From an uncultured Bacteroidota bacterium (GTDB lineage Bacteria > Bacteroidota > Bacteroidia > Chitinophagales > Chitinophagaceae), in contig CAIPJS010000086.1 of the NCBI GenBank assembly GCA_903865435.1, positions 62,001 to 126,000 on the forward strand: a stretch of DNA of 64,000 nucleotides. Reading direction: 5' to 3'. The notes beneath the pieces are model-generated. The model ran no database searches, was not told the DNA's origin, and saw only the letters and a list, made by a program, of their open reading frames with translations. The first letter of the stretch is position 1; the number at the start of each line of letters is the position of its first letter. A program made the position numbers and the translations under genes. Shown one piece after another: positions 37,684 to 46,900 of this stretch.

Positions 37684-38016
37684 ATGGCAATTAAATCTTT
37701 AAAAGAAAAAAAGTCTACCACCCCAAAAAGTGGAATAGAAAAATCGAGCAAAGCCGATGCTAAGCCAAGTAAGAAAAAAGATTTGGATGAAGATGATGTG
37801 GACGATGAAGAAATAAATGATGATTGGGAGAAAGAAGATGACGATACCAATTGGGATCCAGATTTTGAAGAATTTGATATGCCAAAAAAGTCTTCCAAAA
37901 AACCTGGTAAATTTAAAGTTGCCGAAGAGGAGGATGATTTTTCTTTGAATGATGATTTCAAAGAACTAGAAGAAGATGATTTGTTTGATGATAAAGATGA
38001 ATTAGACGATTACTAA
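37684..38016 (+). CDS. Small acidic low-complexity protein, function unknown
   Basis: I recognise no domain. The 110 residues split into a Lys/Ser-rich first third (about 1-33) and a strongly acidic remainder with runs such as LDEDDVDDEEINDD and a C-terminal EEDDLFDDKDELDDY, interrupted by a basic patch (MPKKSSKKPGKFK, about 65-78). There is no signal peptide or membrane segment, and the protein is probably disordered. The base composition fits the neighbours and the frame has no better overlapping candidate. The 134-base upstream gap is AT-rich with no clear promoter. It ends six bases before the convergent gatA stop. Confidence 0.7.
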   Translation: MAIKSLKEKKSTTPKSGIEKSSKADAKPSKKKDLDEDDVDDEEINDDWEKEDDDTNWDPDFEEFDMPKKSSKKPGKFKVAEEEDDFSLNDDFKELEEDDLFDDKDELDDY

Positions 38017-38022
38017 AACCTC

Positions 38023-39457
38023 CTATTGCTTTGAGGACATTGCTTTTTCAGCAAAGCACAACAATCCTGTTTCATTGAATTCACTACTCATTACTTGCAA
38101 ACCAAAAGGCATGCCATTGCTGTGTTTAAATAAAGGGATAGAGATGGCAGGTATGCCCACTAAATTGGCATACACCGTATAAATATCAGCTAAAAACATT
38201 TCAGTGGGGGTATGGTTATTTGCGCCCAATTTAAATGCAGTGGTGGGCACGGTAGGTGAAACCAAAATAGCATAGGTGGAAAAAAGTTTTGTAGTTAGGT
38301 CCACTAATTTTTGTCGTACTTGTTGTGCTTTGGTAAAGTAGGCATCAAAATAACCTGCGCTTAAAACAAAAGTACCTAATAAAATTCTTCTTTGCACTTC
38401 ATCGCCAAATCCTTCAGTCCTTGATTTTTTATACAATTCTGTAAGATCGCCCAAAGCATCCTTGGTTCTGTGACCAAACTTGATGCCATCAAATCTTGAC
38501 AAATTGCTAGAAGCCTCTGCAGTAGTTAAAACATAATAAGTAGGCACCAAATAGGTAAGCAAAGAAAAGTCGATGGCTTCTACCGTATACCCTTCCTGTT
38601 TTAGCTTTTCTAAATACCTGATGATCGTTGATTTGATTTCAGGGTCTAAACCAGGATGTTCTAAAGTTTCTTTAAAATAGGCAATTTTTTTAGGCGCTGC
38701 CTGTTGATGGATTGCTTCACTGTAGGCAGGCACTGCTTTATTTGAAACAGTACTATCAAATGCATCTGCTCCAGCCATTACTTCTAATACAATTGCCACA
38801 TCCGCTACTGTATTAGAAAAAATACCAATTTGATCAAAGGAAGAAGCATAGGCAATCAATCCATAACGTGAAATACGACCATAACTTGGTTTAAGTCCTA
38901 TGACACCACAAAAATCAGCAGGTTGCCTTACAGAACCACCTGTATCAGAGCCAATACTAATCATACATAGTTGAGCTTGTATGGAAACAGCCGACCCTCC
39001 AGAAGAACCCCCTGGTACCCTAGTGTTGTCCAATGCATTTTTCACAGGACCATAGGCAGAATTTTCATTACTACTGCCCATGGCAAATTCATCGCAGTTT
39101 TGACGACCAATAATGATGGCGCCTTCGTCCACTAATTTTTGAACTGCTGTCGCAGAATAAACTGCAGTATAATTTTCTAGAATTTTAGAGGCGGCACTAA
39201 CTTTATGGTCCTTGTAACAAAGTACATCTTTAATGCCCACTACTACTCCATGCAATTTACCCAAAGGGGCTCCTTGTTTACGCGCTGCATCTAAAGCATT
39301 CGCAGTGGCCATTGCTTCTTCTGAAAAAATTTCGAGGAAGGCATTTAAATTTTGATGTTGCTTGATTTGATTCAGGTAAAATTCTACCGCCTGAATACAA
39401 GTTACTTGCTCAGCAATTAATGTAGTATGATAGTCTTTGATTGATTGAAACCGAAAC
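38023..39457 (-). CDS. gatA: Aspartyl/glutamyl-tRNA amidotransferase subunit A
   Basis: GatA is the amidase of GatCAB, which converts misacylated Glu-tRNA-Gln or Asp-tRNA-Asn using ammonia from glutamine. The Ser-cisSer-Lys triad is visible: Lys77 (GIKDVL), Ser152 (GGSSGGS) and Ser176 (SDTGGS). The start must be a TTG whose codon occupies 39459-39457: MFRFQSIKDY aligns with family N-termini, an in-frame stop lies two codons upstream, and the next ATG is at residue 49, inside the domain. The full coding region therefore reaches 39459. GatB and GatC are not adjacent. It follows tatA after 43 bases. Confidence 0.95.
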
Positions 39458-39502
39458 AAAGTCTAAGGTGTTAAAATGTAAAAAAAGAACCTAAACAAAA
39501 TA

Positions 39503-39691
39503 CTAAGAAGGCTTTTCGTCTTTTTCTTTAATCCCTTCTTCGATTTCTTTTTTCACGTTATTTTTTGCATCGTTGAATTCACGGATACCCTTACCCAATC
39601 CACGCATAAATTCAGGGATTTTTCTTCCGCCAAACATTACTAAAATAACCACACCGATAATTAATAATTCTTGAAATCCTAAGTTGCCCAT
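39503..39691 (-). CDS. tatA: Sec-independent protein translocase TatA
   Basis: TatA forms the pore part of the Tat system for folded proteins. The 62 residues show the family layout: a short N-terminus, one membrane helix (about 6-21), the hinge FGGRKIPE, an amphipathic helix (MRGLGKGIREFNDA) and a charged tail. TatC is not nearby. The gene lies between rplS and gatA. An imperfect -7 box (TATCTTTA, minus strand, about 30 bases upstream) may drive it. Confidence 0.93.
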   Translation of the reverse strand: MGNLGFQELLIIGVVILVMFGGRKIPEFMRGLGKGIREFNDAKNNVKKEIEEGIKEKDEKPS

Positions 39692-39790
39692 AATAATAAA
39701 TTTAGAAGTTTAAAGATAAGGTAATTATAAAACAGAATTCGAATATTTATATGAATTAAGCCAATATAAAGCTAAAAAATAAGCTCAAAA

Positions 39791-39824
39791 AAAAGTCCCG
39801 TTGCTATTGCTAGTACGGGACTTT
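39791..39824 (-). terminator. Intrinsic terminator after rplS
   Basis: AAAGTCCCGT (39792-39801) and ACGGGACTTT (39815-39824) form a perfect 10-base stem with a 13-base loop. On the minus strand the right-hand side continues as a T run, ending the rplS transcript. Confidence 0.9.
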
Positions 39825-39851
39825 ATATCAATTAAGTTTAAATAAGCTTGA

Positions 39852-40202
39852 TTAGAATCTTTTTTCCTTGATACGTGCGCTCTTACCGCTTCTATCGCGT
39901 AAGTAGTACAATTTAGCGCGACGTACTTTACCAGACTTGTTCAACAAAATACCATCGATATTTGGTGACAAGAAAGGGAATAAACGCTCTACACCAACAC
40001 CATCAGAGATTTTACGCACTGTGAAAGAGGCGGTTGCGCCAGTTCCTTGTGTTTTGATTACATCACCACGGAAACTTTGGATACGTTCTTTACCACCCTC
40101 AACTATCTTATAGTTTACGGTAATATTATCACCAGCTTTGAAGGCTGGATAGTCTTTTTTTGCGGTCAATTGCTCGTGTACAAATTTTACTGCTTCGCTC
40201 AT
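39852..40202 (-). CDS. rplS: 50S ribosomal protein L19
   Basis: L19 sits at the 30S-50S interface. The 116 residues contain the family core [25 protein letters not shown] and the C-terminal [23 protein letters not shown]. The gene appears monocistronic: a good promoter lies at 40225-40256 and a strong terminator follows. The usual partners (rpsP, rimM, trmD) are not adjacent. Confidence 0.98.
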   Translation of the reverse strand: MSEAVKFVHEQLTAKKDYPAFKAGDNITVNYKIVEGGKERIQSFRGDVIKTQGTGATASFTVRKISDGVGVERLFPFLSPNIDGILLNKSGKVRRAKLYYLRDRSGKSARIKEKRF

Positions 40203-40224
40203 AATACATTGTTTTTGCGGACGG

Positions 40225-40256
40225 CAAAGGTAGGAGAACCCAGCTTACCATCCAAA
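40225..40256 (-). promoter_or_regulatory. Promoter of rplS
   Basis: On the minus strand TTTG (40256-40253) is followed after 20 bases by TACCTTTG (40232-40225), an exact -7 box with near-consensus spacing. The leader would be about 20 bases. Confidence 0.65.
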
Positions 40257-40283
40257 TTATTTGAATCAAAATTAAATACCAGC

Positions 40284-41849
40284 CTATCTGGCAATGTTTA
40301 CAGCCCTTTTTTCACGTATTACGGTTACTTTAATCTGACCAGGATAGGTCATTTCGGTCTGTATTTTCTGTGCAATGTCAAAGCTCAATTGATCTGAGGT
40401 TTGATCGGAGACTTTTTCAGCTTCCACAATCACCCTTAATTCACGTCCAGCTTGAATGGCATAAGCTTTTTCTACCCCCTGATAATTCATGGCCAAATTT
40501 TCTAAGTCCTTGATTCTCTGAATGTATTGTTGCATAATTTCTCTTCTAGCACCGGGTCTTGCGCCGCTGATGGCGTCACAAGCTTGTATGATAGGAGAAA
40601 TTACATATTGCATTTCCATCTCGTCATGGTGGGCTCCAATGGCATTCACTACCGCTGGATTTTCACCGTATTTTTCAGCCAATTTAGCCCCTAATAAAGC
40701 GTGACTCAACTCGGTTTCCTCATCAGGTACTTTACCAATATCATGCAGCAAACCAGCACGCTTGGCCAATTTGGGATTGATGCCCAATTCAGCAGCCATG
40801 ATGCCACATAAATTAGCAGTTTCCCTGCTGTGCATTAATAAGTTTTGACCATAAGAAGATCGGAACCTCATTTTTCCAATGATACGAATCAACTCTTTAT
40901 GTAAACCATGAATGCCTAATTCAATAACAGTTCTTTCGCCAATCTCTGCAATTTGCTCTTCTAATTGACGACGTGTTTTATCTACCACTTCTTCGATACG
41001 TGCTGGATGAATTCTTCCATCGGCCACCAAACGTTGCAAACTTAAACGGGCAATTTCACGACGCAATGGATCAAATGAAGAAAGTAAGATGGCTTCTGGC
41101 GTATCATCCACAATTAAATCTACCCCTGTAGCTGCTTCAATAGCACGAATGTTTCTACCCTCCCTACCAATGATTTGCCCTTTCATTTCATCCGATTCCA
41201 AATTAAATACAGTCACTGTATTTTCAATGGCTACTTCGGCAGCAGTTCTTTGAATAGATTGAATGATTATTTTTTTCGCTTCCTTATTCGCTTTTTGTTT
41301 AGCGTCTTCGATAATTTCTTGTTGTAAAACCAAAGCTTGAGTTTGTGCTTCATGTTTCAAGCTTTCAATTAATTGTTGCTTGGCATCTTCTGCACTTAAA
41401 TTGGCGATCTTTTCTAAACGACGAATGTGTTCTTCTTGATGCTTCTCTAATTCGGAACGTTTTACATTCACTAAATCTATTTCACGATTTAGTTTTTCTT
41501 TAATAACGTCATTGTCTTTTACTTGCTTATCAATAGCAGCTTCCTTTTGATTGATAGTAAGCTCTTTTTGCTTAATTCTATTTTCAGCTTCTCCAATCTT
41601 TTTATTTTTTTCAAGTAAATCACGGTCGTATTCCGACTTCAATTGCACAAAACGTTCCTTAGCCTCTAATTGCTTTTCCTTTTTAATGGTCTCAGCCCTA
41701 AGTTCAGTTTCTTTTAAAATGTTGGCCGCTTGTGCCTCTGCTTCTTCAATTTGCTTTTTTGTATTACGGGCAAAAACCAGTTTGCCTATAATTAAGCCCC
41801 CCACCAAGGAACTTGCTCCTATGATGGCAAATAATATTGTTTGGTCCAT
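40284..41849 (-). CDS. rny: Ribonuclease Y
   Basis: RNase Y is a membrane-anchored endoribonuclease that starts mRNA decay. The 521 residues show one N-terminal membrane helix (about 5-24), a long coiled coil (about 30-200), a KH domain ([19 protein letters not shown]), and an HD domain with the metal motif LLHDIGKV. The length fits the family. It follows zapA on the same strand with a 223-base gap that holds the probable 6S RNA. Confidence 0.97.
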   Translation of the reverse strand: MDQTILFAIIGASSLVGGLIIGKLVFARNTKKQIEEAEAQAANILKETELRAETIKKEKQLEAKERFVQLKSEYDRDLLEKNKKIGEAENRIKQKELTINQKEAAIDKQVKDNDVIKEKLNREIDLVNVKRSELEKHQEEHIRRLEKIANLSAEDAKQQLIESLKHEAQTQALVLQQEIIEDAKQKANKEAKKIIIQSIQRTAAEVAIENTVTVFNLESDEMKGQIIGREGRNIRAIEAATGVDLIVDDTPEAILLSSFDPLRREIARLSLQRLVADGRIHPARIEEVVDKTRRQLEEQIAEIGERTVIELGIHGLHKELIRIIGKMRFRSSYGQNLLMHSRETANLCGIMAAELGINPKLAKRAGLLHDIGKVPDEETELSHALLGAKLAEKYGENPAVVNAIGAHHDEMEMQYVISPIIQACDAISGARPGARREIMQQYIQRIKDLENLAMNYQGVEKAYAIQAGRELRVIVEAEKVSDQTSDQLSFDIAQKIQTEMTYPGQIKVTVIREKRAVNIAR

Positions 41850-41880
41850 TGTTTAAATCTTGTTGTTTTAAAAAAATCAT

Positions 41881-42068
41881 ACTCCCCTTTTTCGTTGGTA
41901 ATGAGGTTACTACATTAATCCTATATTATGTATTCATCATGACAAGTCACTTATAGATAGCTTCTTTTCTACCTTCTACTACAAGATGACGTATTATGAT
42001 TATCTATAATGCGTCAAAGGTTCCGAAACGAAGATAATCAATTAATGTAAAGAATAGCCCTAGGGGGT
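41881..42068 (-). ncRNA. ssrS: Candidate 6S RNA between zapA and rny
   Basis: The minus-strand sequence can fold as one long rod. The closing stem is ACCCCCT (42068-42062) with AGGGGAGT (41888-41881), seven pairs with one bulged base. A second helix is TACATTAAT with ATTAATGTA (42049-42041 and 41919-41911), nine perfect pairs, then ATTAT with ATAAT nearby. A third helix is TTATAGAT with ATCTATAA (42009-42002 and 41958-41951), eight pairs. Between the second and third helices both strands are exactly 31 bases, a symmetric central bubble. The total of about 188 bases and the position downstream of zapA match 6S RNA, which traps RNA polymerase. A T run follows the 3' side. The fold was made by eye. 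Confidence 0.6.
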
Positions 42069-42072
42069 TGTT

Positions 42073-42375
42073 TTATGTGGCAGAAATTGCCTTTTCAATG
42101 GCAGCCGTAAATCCATCAATTTGATTTTGAACAGCTTCTAATTCATACAGGTTTTGTCCTGTTTGTTGTTGTTCGGTAGTAAACCATAATAAAACCATCG
42201 AAATATAGTCTTGCATGTCTTTGCCCGCATAGGCATTTTTGAACTCCACCATTTTCTGATTGATCAGATGTGCAGTTTTACGAACCGCTTCTTCATCTTT
42301 AGGGGCAATCTTTACCCTGTAAGAGCGATCTGCAATGGTAATATTGACAGGTATTAATTCCTCATTTTGGGACAT
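42073..42375 (-). CDS. zapA: Cell division protein ZapA
   Basis: ZapA binds and bundles FtsZ filaments at the division ring. The 100 residues have the N-terminal globular region PVNITIADRSYRVKIAPKDEEAVRKTAHLINQKM and a C-terminal coiled coil. It sits two bases after a small coiled-coil gene and behind pheT, an order I recognise from other Bacteroidota. The probable 6S RNA starts within five bases of its stop. Confidence 0.92.
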   Translation of the reverse strand: MSQNEELIPVNITIADRSYRVKIAPKDEEAVRKTAHLINQKMVEFKNAYAGKDMQDYISMVLLWFTTEQQQTGQNLYELEAVQNQIDGFTAAIEKAISAT

Positions 42376-42377
42376 GG

Positions 42378-42665
42378 CTAAGGATTCAAATTTTTAATAT
42401 TGGCATCTATCTCTTTAATGTATTGATCTATTTGCTTTACCAATTTTTCTTTTTCACTTGGATCCATATGGGCTTTGTTCAGCATGGAAGCGGTCCATTG
42501 AGCTTGATTGTCCTTGAATTGTTTTTCGATTAATTCGGTCGCTTCTTTTTGATGGGTCAAAGATGTTTTTAATTGCTGATTCTCTTTCTCTAATTGCGCA
42601 AAACGCTTTAGTAAAAGCTGAAGCTTTTCTTGTAGGGCTGCTATAGAATCGTTCAAATGGGCCAT
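42378..42665 (-). CDS. Small coiled-coil protein next to zapA
   Basis: The 95 residues are almost entirely helical, with heptad-like leucines (LNDSIAALQEKLQLLLKRFAQLEKENQQL) over about 4-45. There is no signal peptide. I cannot name a characterised family; the position between pheT and zapA, with a 2-base gap to zapA, and the coil suggest a ZapB-like or ZapA-partner division role. That is inference. Confidence 0.75.
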   Translation of the reverse strand: MAHLNDSIAALQEKLQLLLKRFAQLEKENQQLKTSLTHQKEATELIEKQFKDNQAQWTASMLNKAHMDPSEKEKLVKQIDQYIKEIDANIKNLNP

Positions 42666-42691
42666 TCAAAATATTTGTGACTTGAAATTAA

Positions 42692-45097
42692 CTATTTTCT
42701 TATTTCCGCTTGAATATTTTTTTCAAATTGTTTGATCAGCGATTGCATCATGCCGTCAATTTCCACATCCGTCAATGTTTTATCGGGGGCATTGAACACA
42801 AAATTAATGGCCACCGATTTTTTCTGAAGCCCTAATTTCTCGCTTTCAAAAATATCAAATACCCTGGTCTCTTTTAAGGCACTTAATTTTGTTGCTTGAA
42901 TACAAGATTCAATGGCTTCGTACAATGTAGCTTCTGGCACCACCAATGCCAAATCTCTTTCTACAGAAGGATATTTTGAAACTTCTTGATATACCACCTG
43001 CTTGCTTTGATACACATTCATCAATTGCATCAAATCGAAATAGATATACAGCACTGATTGTTTAATACCAAATGCATTTAATTTTTTTGAAGCAATGATT
43101 TGCAATTGTCCAATTTCTTTTTTATCCACTACCAATGCTACATTGTTGCCATTGGTTTTAAAAGTATAATTTTCAATGCCCAACAATTCAAAAATAGCTT
43201 GTACGATTCCTTTGGCTACAAAAAAATCTTGCGCTATCCCTTTGGTTCTCCAACCATCTTCGGTTTGTTTACCAGAAATATAAATAGCCAACTGCTCTGT
43301 CTCATAATAAGTCCCCTTGCTATTTTTACCATATACTTTACCCATTTCAAATAAAGAAAGCTGGTTGTTCTTTCTGTTTAAATTATACGCAATGGTTTCC
43401 AATCCTGTTTCCAACATGGAAGGGCGCAATACATCTAATTCGACAGTTAAATTATTCAACATTTTTACTGAACCTGCCAATACTTCTTCAGAAAAATAAG
43501 CACTATTGGTGATCGAATTGGTCACAATTTCAGTAAATCCTCTGCCCACTAAATAGTTGGCAATTTTTTCTTTGTACTTTTCTTTCTTTTCTAATGGATC
43601 TATGGAAGGGCTGATAGAAATCGTAGTAGGTATGGCAATATTGTCCAAACCATCAATACGTAAAATTTCTTCTACTAAATCAGCGGGCAAACTAATGTCT
43701 GGTTTATGAAAAGGTACGGCCAACTCAATTTGTGCTTCGTTTTCATTTATTATTTCAAATCCCAAACTACTTAAAATAGTTTTCACTGCCGCTGCAGAAT
43801 ATGTTTTGCCACTTAGCTTTTTTAAATAAGCGTAAGTTAAAGTAACTTTTGTTTTGCTTGCTGGATGCGGATACACATCTACCACTTCACTACAAGTACC
43901 ACCTGCCATTTCTTGTATCATTTGCGCAGCCAATTCCAATACATCCGCTGTACCAGTAATGTCAACACCTTTTTCAAATCTGGTGGCTGCATCGGTTCTC
44001 AATCCATGGTGAACCGAAGTTTTACGAATGTGCACATTTTCAAACCATGCACTTTCTAAAAAAATATTTTTTGTATTTGCAGTTACCCCACTTTTCAAAC
44101 CACCAAATACACCCGCAATGCATAAAGGCTTTTCACTGTCACTGATCATGACATCTTCTGAAGTGAGTGTGCGCTCTATTCCATCTAAAGTGATGAATTT
44201 AGTTCCTGCAGGATATTTTTTTACAATGATTTTTTGATCCTTGATTTGGTCCGCATCAAATGCATGCAAAGGCTGTCCTGTTGCGTGTAAGATGTAGTTG
44301 GTAATGTCTACAATATTATTAATACTGCGTACCCCAATGGCTTGCAAATTATTTTTTAACCAAGTAGGCGATGCTTTTACAGTAACACCATGTATGTTCA
44401 ATCCACTGTATCTTCCACAACCTTTTTCATCTTCTATAATAACTTTAAAAGGTTTGACTGCATTGTTCTTAGTTGCTTTTTTATTATAAGGACTTATTGC
44501 TTTGACTGCTTTTTCATGGTAAGACAAATAAGCACATACATCTTTGGCTACCCCATAGTGACTCATCGCGTCCATCCTATTGGGTGTTAAACCAATTTCA
44601 AAAATCCAATCTTGATCGTATTCAAATACTTCTGCCACTATATCACCTGCATTCCATTGATTGTCTAAAACAATAATGCCTGCATGGTCATCGCTGATGC
44701 CAATTTCATCTTCGGCACAAATCATCCCTTCACTTTCTTCTCCTCTTATTTTTGCCAACTTCATAGTGATGGGGTCTTTGCCTTTTGGAAAAATGGTTGC
44801 TCCTACTGGCGCCAAAACCACTTTTTGACCAACTGCTACATTGCTTGCACCACATACAATATTCAATGGACGATCTTTTCCAACAGCTACTTTGGTCAAT
44901 TTTAATTTGTCCGCATTGGGATGTTGTTGCACTTCTAAAACCTCACCCACTAATAGGCCTGCCAATCCCCCTTTGAAGTTTTCATATTTTTCCAAAGACT
45001 CTACTTCTAAGCCAATAGAAGTAAGAATGGTGGACAATTGCTCAGGAGTAAGCTTTTGAGGTAAATAAGTATTCAGCCAGCGATAACTAATCGTCAT
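42692..45097 (-). CDS. pheT: Phenylalanyl-tRNA synthetase beta subunit
   Basis: PheT forms the alpha2-beta2 synthetase with PheS and carries tRNA binding and editing. The 801 residues show the N-terminal tRNA-binding (OB) domain with HPNADKLKLTKVAVG (about 58-72), the B3/B4 editing region, B5, the catalytic-like core and the C-terminal anticodon-binding domain (YPSVERDLALVVPE). pheS is not adjacent. An exact -7 box, TATTTTTG, lies on the minus strand at 45121-45128, giving a leader of about 20 bases. Two division-related genes follow it. Confidence 0.97.
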   Translation of the reverse strand: MTISYRWLNTYLPQKLTPEQLSTILTSIGLEVESLEKYENFKGGLAGLLVGEVLEVQQHPNADKLKLTKVAVGKDRPLNIVCGASNVAVGQKVVLAPVGATIFPKGKDPITMKLAKIRGEESEGMICAEDEIGISDDHAGIIVLDNQWNAGDIVAEVFEYDQDWIFEIGLTPNRMDAMSHYGVAKDVCAYLSYHEKAVKAISPYNKKATKNNAVKPFKVIIEDEKGCGRYSGLNIHGVTVKASPTWLKNNLQAIGVRSINNIVDITNYILHATGQPLHAFDADQIKDQKIIVKKYPAGTKFITLDGIERTLTSEDVMISDSEKPLCIAGVFGGLKSGVTANTKNIFLESAWFENVHIRKTSVHHGLRTDAATRFEKGVDITGTADVLELAAQMIQEMAGGTCSEVVDVYPHPASKTKVTLTYAYLKKLSGKTYSAAAVKTILSSLGFEIINENEAQIELAVPFHKPDISLPADLVEEILRIDGLDNIAIPTTISISPSIDPLEKKEKYKEKIANYLVGRGFTEIVTNSITNSAYFSEEVLAGSVKMLNNLTVELDVLRPSMLETGLETIAYNLNRKNNQLSLFEMGKVYGKNSKGTYYETEQLAIYISGKQTEDGWRTKGIAQDFFVAKGIVQAIFELLGIENYTFKTNGNNVALVVDKKEIGQLQIIASKKLNAFGIKQSVLYIYFDLMQLMNVYQSKQVVYQEVSKYPSVERDLALVVPEATLYEAIESCIQATKLSALKETRVFDIFESEKLGLQKKSVAINFVFNAPDKTLTDVEIDGMMQSLIKQFEKNIQAEIRK

Positions 45098-45120
45098 ATT
45101 GGATCTTTATGGTATGGCTT

Positions 45121-45128
45121 CAAAAATA
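45121..45128 (-). promoter_or_regulatory. Candidate -7 box for pheT
   Basis: Minus-strand TATTTTTG, an exact TAnnTTTG match, lies 23 bases before the pheT ATG. Confidence 0.45.
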
Positions 45129-45153
45129 CAAATTTTTAAGTGCTTTTAACTAA

Positions 45154-45214
45154 AAAATAGAAGTGAATAACTACAAATACCAGGTGCAAAACTGGTGAAC
45201 AACCCTTCTATTTT
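45154..45214. repeat. Nested inverted repeats between pheT and dnaB
   Basis: AAAATAGAAG (45154-45163) and CTTCTATTTT (45205-45214) are a perfect 10-base inverted repeat. Inside it lie ACCAG (45179-45183) and CTGGT (45192-45196). The function is unknown: a regulatory DNA structure or an RNA fold are both possible. Confidence 0.5.
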
Positions 45215-45320
45215 GTGAATTGCCTATCTAAAGACCCTGTGCAAAAGCCCATTGCAAAACTAAATTTCATGAAGTCCCAATTTGGGTTGATTTTCGCAGT
45301 AAGAAAATAGTTGATCCCAT

Positions 45321-46889
45321 ATGGCCCTCCCCAATATAAATACCAATAGAACAAAAAAGAAAAGTACTTCGGTGGATGTTAGTTCCATGATGTATGGAAA
45401 AATTCCACCTCAAGCCAGAGAATTGGAAGAAGCAGTGCTGGGTGCTATTTTATTAGACAAAAGTGCATTTGATACGGTTACTGAAATTTTAAAGCCAGAA
45501 TGTTTTTATGTAGAAGCACATCAAATCATTTTTGATGCCATGCAGGGTTTGCAACAAAAAAATATGCCAATCGATATGCTTACGATGGTAGAAGAATTAA
45601 AAACGCGTGAGCAATTGGATTTGATAGGTGGTGCGTATTATATTTCTAAATTGACCAATGTGGTGGTGTCTACCGCTAATATTGAAGCACATGGTAGAAT
45701 TGTTTTACAAAAATTCATACAAAGAGAATTAATTAGAATTAGTGGCGAAGTAATTGCGAACGCCTACGAGGATAGTACTGATGTTTTTGATTTATTAGAT
45801 GATAGCGAAACAAAAATGTTCAACATCACCAATAATTATTTGAAGAAAAATTTCGTGGACATTGGAGATGCTTTGGCGCATGCAGTAACCAGAATTGATT
45901 TATTAAGAACACAGAAAGATGAAATCTCTGGTGTGCCCAGTGGATTCACTTCACTTGATAGAATTACTTACGGATGGCAACCTACCGATTTAATTATTCT
46001 AGCAGCACGTCCTTCGGTAGGTAAAACAGCATTTGCTTTAAACCTAGCGCGCAATGCTGCATTGCATCCTACCAAACCGCAAGCCGTTGGCTTTTTTAGT
46101 TTGGAGATGAGTGCCTCTCAATTGGTACAACGTATTTTAAGTGCAGAGAGTGAAATTAAAATGGAAAAAATTTCAAGAGGTAAACTAGAGGATTATGAAT
46201 ACCAACAGTTACACAGCAAGGGTATAAAGAAATTAGAGCAAGCCCCTATTTATATTGATGATACTGCCGCTTTAAATATTTTTGAATTCAGGGCCAAGGC
46301 CAGAAGATTGGTGAACAAACATCATGTAAAAATAATCATCATTGACTATTTACAATTGATGAGTGGATCGGGAGATAGGAATTCAAATCGTGAACAGGAA
46401 ATTAGTAATATCTCAAGAAGTTTAAAAGCATTGGCCAAGGAATTAAATATTCCCATCATTGCTTTGTCTCAGTTAAGTCGTGCGGTGGAAACTAGAAAAG
46501 AAAGCAAGATGCCACAGTTGAGTGATTTGCGTGAATCTGGCGCCATTGAACAGGATGCGGATATGGTGATGTTTATTTATCGTCCAGAATATTATGAAGT
46601 GATGAGCAATGAGATGGGCGAAAGCACACAGGGTGAAACGCATATTAGAATTGCCAAGCATAGAAATGGTCGATTGGATTTAATAAAATTAAGAGCCAAT
46701 TTAGACATTCAACGTTTCGAAGAATGGGAAGGTGAAAGCGGCATTCCTGGATTGGGCAATAATTACAAACCAATTCAAACTGGCACAAATAATGGTGGGG
46801 CTGCAGAGGGTGGACGCTTTTTTATTCAAGGCAGCAAAATGAATGGTGGTGAATTTGATGAGGGCATCAACGACGATCAGCCTTTTTAA
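45321..46889 (+). CDS. dnaB: Replicative DNA helicase DnaB
   Basis: DnaB is the hexameric fork helicase. The 522 residues have an N-terminal helical domain (about 25-130, VPPQARELEEAVLGAIL-like region) and a RecA-fold C-domain with Walker A ARPSVGKTA (about 230-238), Walker B IIIIDYLQLM, and LSQLSRAVETR. No intein interrupts it. The glycine/asparagine-rich C-terminal tail (about 475-522) is variable. The 223-base gap to pheT holds nested inverted repeats and the sequence ATTTTCGCAGTAAG (45290-45303), close to the spoT leader. Confidence 0.97.
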   Translation: MALPNINTNRTKKKSTSVDVSSMMYGKIPPQARELEEAVLGAILLDKSAFDTVTEILKPECFYVEAHQIIFDAMQGLQQKNMPIDMLTMVEELKTREQLDLIGGAYYISKLTNVVVSTANIEAHGRIVLQKFIQRELIRISGEVIANAYEDSTDVFDLLDDSETKMFNITNNYLKKNFVDIGDALAHAVTRIDLLRTQKDEISGVPSGFTSLDRITYGWQPTDLIILAARPSVGKTAFALNLARNAALHPTKPQAVGFFSLEMSASQLVQRILSAESEIKMEKISRGKLEDYEYQQLHSKGIKKLEQAPIYIDDTAALNIFEFRAKARRLVNKHHVKIIIIDYLQLMSGSGDRNSNREQEISNISRSLKALAKELNIPIIALSQLSRAVETRKESKMPQLSDLRESGAIEQDADMVMFIYRPEYYEVMSNEMGESTQGETHIRIAKHRNGRLDLIKLRANLDIQRFEEWEGESGIPGLGNNYKPIQTGTNNGGAAEGGRFFIQGSKMNGGEFDEGINDDQPF

Positions 46890-46900
46890 AATCTATCCTT

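Noticed and set aside
37584..37961. Ser-rich open frame opposite the acidic small protein
   Set aside because: Runs of Ser arise from reading Asp/Glu/Lys codons in reverse. The plus-strand frame is the better gene.
45098..45320. Possible tRNA or T-box leader between pheT and dnaB
   Set aside because: No cloverleaf, TTCGA-type arm or T-box sequence is visible; only inverted repeats remain.
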